Assembly (NCBI GenBank): GCA_024278215.1
Contig: JAJRTR010000172.1
Span: 1-5,575, forward strand
Reading direction: 5' to 3'
DNA: 5,575 bases
From: a bacterium
GTDB taxonomy: Bacteria; UBP15; UBA6099; JAJRTR01
The notes under the pieces were generated by a model. The model ran no database searches and was not told where the DNA came from. It saw only the letters and a list, made by a program, of their open reading frames with translations. How positions within the stretch are numbered: the first letter of the stretch is position 1; every line of letters starts with the position of its first letter. Shown in pieces: positions 4,335 to 5,575 of the stretch. The position numbers and the translations under genes are program-made.

Positions 4335-5126
4335 TTGGACAGAGGTCTCTACACAGCCACAACAGGGATGCTCGTGCAGGAACTGCGACTTGATTATGCC
4401 GCGAACAACCTTGCGAACGTCAATACAATCGGGTTCAAGAGCAATGTCGGCGCGATAAAGTCTTTTCCGCAGATGCTGGTGCACAGGATAAACGACACAT
4501 ATCTGAAGACGAGCGGAGTCGAAGGGAATATGGATCTGCGGCCGCTTATAGGCATGAGCTCGATGGGGGCTGTTGTGGATGAGATCGCCACGAATTTCAC
4601 CAGGGGAGACATCCAGATTACGGGCAACAAGTTTGACCTGTCGATCGACGGCAACGGATTTTTCGTAGTGGAAACGCCATACGGTGAACGAATGACCCGT
4701 GCGGGCAATTTCGCGATAAATGCCAACAGGCAACTGGTCACAAAGGACGGGTACCGTGTGATGGGAGAGAACGGCCCGATAATACTGGACGGGCACAGTT
4801 TCCAGGTGGATGAACAGGGCGTTGTCTACGTCGGCCTTAAATCCGACGAATATGTGGACAAGCTGAAAATCGTAACCGTGGACGATTACAAAACGATCAA
4901 GAAGGTTGGCAACAATCTCTACATGGTCCCAAAGGAACACCCGCAACCGTACACCACCACAGCGGTGACGGTAAGGCAGGGTACGTTGGAGATTTCAAAT
5001 GTCAATCCTGTAATCGAGTTGAGGCAGATGATCGATGTTATGCGAATGTACGAAGCAAACTCGAAAGTCATCCAGACCAAAGACTCGCTTATCGGCAAGG
5101 CGGCCGTCGAGATCGGCAAGAAGTAG
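4335..5126 (+). CDS. flgF: Flagellar basal-body rod protein FlgF
   Basis: A 263-residue rod-family protein that would be exported through the flagellar type III apparatus and assembled into the rod. Residues 3-12 (RGLYTATTGM) and 24-35 (NNLANVNTIGFK) form the N-terminal rod motif. The central FlgE/F/G-type domain shows DLSIDGNGFFVV (101-112) and RAGNF (122-126). The C-terminal helix with ELRQMIDVMRMYEANSKVIQ (228-247) is the family's conserved coiled-coil end. Length fits FlgF/FlgG (about 250-260). TTG 4335 is chosen because AGGAGG lies seven bases upstream and it yields the canonical MxRGLYTA start. FlgF is preferred to FlgG because a second paralogue downstream has the clear FlgG signature and flgF-flgG is the usual order. 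Naming it a second FlgG-like protein (as with FlhO/FlhP in Bacillus) is the alternative. Promoter candidates lie at 4035-4064 and 4218-4246. Confidence 0.88.
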   Translation: MDRGLYTATTGMLVQELRLDYAANNLANVNTIGFKSNVGAIKSFPQMLVHRINDTYLKTSGVEGNMDLRPLIGMSSMGAVVDEIATNFTRGDIQITGNKFDLSIDGNGFFVVETPYGERMTRAGNFAINANRQLVTKDGYRVMGENGPIILDGHSFQVDEQGVVYVGLKSDEYVDKLKIVTVDDYKTIKKVGNNLYMVPKEHPQPYTTTAVTVRQGTLEISNVNPVIELRQMIDVMRMYEANSKVIQTKDSLIGKAAVEIGKK

Positions 5127-5429
5127 AAACAGGCAGAGCGGCGATAGGAACGCCGACGCCGATGTGACAGAGTGGTTATAGACCGGAAAAACGGAATCCG
5201 GGCAGAGAGAGTGGATAGGCCGGACTGCATGCAGAGGCTTAAGAACCGCCTACCGACCGACGCGGTTCAAGACACACACACACCAGCACCCCGGAAGCCT
5301 GAACACCAACAGGCTGACGCCGAATTTCCCCGGCGGAACATCCCAGGAACCACCCTGGCGCAATTATCAAAATCTATTACAAAGGCCGCGCGACGACGCG
5401 GCAAAAGCTATCGGAGGTCAGTAGCAACC
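5127..5429 (+). other. 303-base flgF-flgG spacer packed with small hairpins
   Basis: No ORF is supported. Short perfect stems follow one another: 5139-5143/5151-5155 (CGGCG/CGCCG, loop ATAGGAA), 5183-5187/5197-5201 (CCGGA/TCCGG, loop containing ACGGA), 5243-5249/5262-5268 (GAACCGC/GCGGTTC), 5296-5301/5310-5315 (AGCCTG/CAGGCT), 5318-5322/5331-5335 (CGCCG/CGGCG), 5343-5347/5354-5358 (CCAGG/CCTGG) and 5385-5390/5397-5402 (GCCGCG/CGCGGC). There is also a 10-base palindrome CTGCATGCAG (5225-5234) and an AC repeat (5271-5282). The segment is poor in T. GGA in the first two loops recalls CsrA sites. No T-run follows any stem, so termination is unlikely. Confidence 0.4.
5413..5417 (+). promoter_or_regulatory. 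flgG: Ribosome binding site of flgG
   Basis: GGAGG, 12 bases before ATG 5430. The spacing is slightly long. The GCCGCG/CGCGGC hairpin ends 10 bases upstream at 5402 and could affect access. Confidence 0.7.
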
Positions 5430-5575
5430 ATGATGCGATCACTTTACACTGCTGCGAGCGGAATGCTCACGCAGCAGATGAGAACCGACAACATCGCTCA
5501 CAATCTCGCAAATGTCAACACGACGGGATTCAAGAAATCACGAGTAGAGTTTCAAGACCTCTTTTATCAGACACT
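5430..5575 (+). CDS. flgG: Flagellar distal rod protein FlgG, N-terminal part
   Basis: The first 48 codons of a gene that runs off the right edge. The protein begins [12 protein letters not shown], followed by [18 protein letters not shown] (residues 24-41) and QDLFYQT (42-48). NLANVNTxGFK is the rod-family N-terminal motif. The F-x-DL-x-YQT ending is specific to FlgG, the distal rod protein that spans the cell wall between proximal rod and hook. Of the two adjacent ATGs, 5430 is chosen because FlgG proteins commonly begin MMR. It lies 303 bases after flgF on the same strand, an unusually wide gap for this pair. The C-terminal two-thirds are outside the window, so integrity cannot be judged. 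Confidence 0.92.
   Translation, partial: MMRSLYTAASGMLTQQMRTDNIAHNLANVNTTGFKKSRVEFQDLFYQT

Noticed and set aside
4257-4946. 229-codon open frame on the minus strand opposite flgF
   Set aside because: It lies antisense to a clear FlgF coding sequence and shows no family motif; the opposite strand fully explains it.

Overview
The window comes from a flagellated bacterium of moderate GC content that uses TTG starts; flgF opens with TTG behind a perfect Shine-Dalgarno. Copper-amine-oxidase-like stalk domains and DUF2007 proteins are both present. I cannot place the organism. An uncultivated or deep-branching lineage is plausible, but the sequence does not settle the phylum or whether the cell has one membrane or two.

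Layout. Positions 1-489 carry no convincing gene. They hold two repeat-like elements: a nested palindrome at the left edge (28-72, with a second hairpin at 87-101) and a compact inverted-repeat element (about 219-343) flanked by identical 13-base direct repeats, which looks like a MITE. Positions 490-1434 (+) encode a class I SAM-dependent methyltransferase with an N-terminal four-cysteine zinc-ribbon-like motif. It converges on a minus-strand gene set read from 3802 down to 1569: a DUF2007 protein, a six-TM protein joining an extracytoplasmic copper-amine-oxidase-N/stalk domain to a MotA/TolQ/ExbB-like channel core, and an ExbD/TolR-like single-TM protein with the channel aspartate. A 532-base divergent region follows, holding two + strand promoter candidates, a possible 40-codon small ORF with its own ribosome binding site, and a hairpin-rich leader. 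Then come flgF (4335-5126, +) and the first 48 codons of flgG (5430 to the edge, +), separated by a 303-base spacer dense in small hairpins.

How the genes work together. flgF and flgG encode consecutive pieces of the flagellar rod. The three minus-strand genes look like a separate membrane module. The channel-like and ExbD-like proteins should form an ion-driven A/B motor pair. The unusual point is that a putative peptidoglycan- or surface-facing stalk domain is built into the ExbB-like subunit, while the ExbD-like subunit has a coiled coil in place of the usual periplasmic domain. This is the best candidate for an undescribed system here. It is inferred from motifs read by eye and was not tested by profile search.
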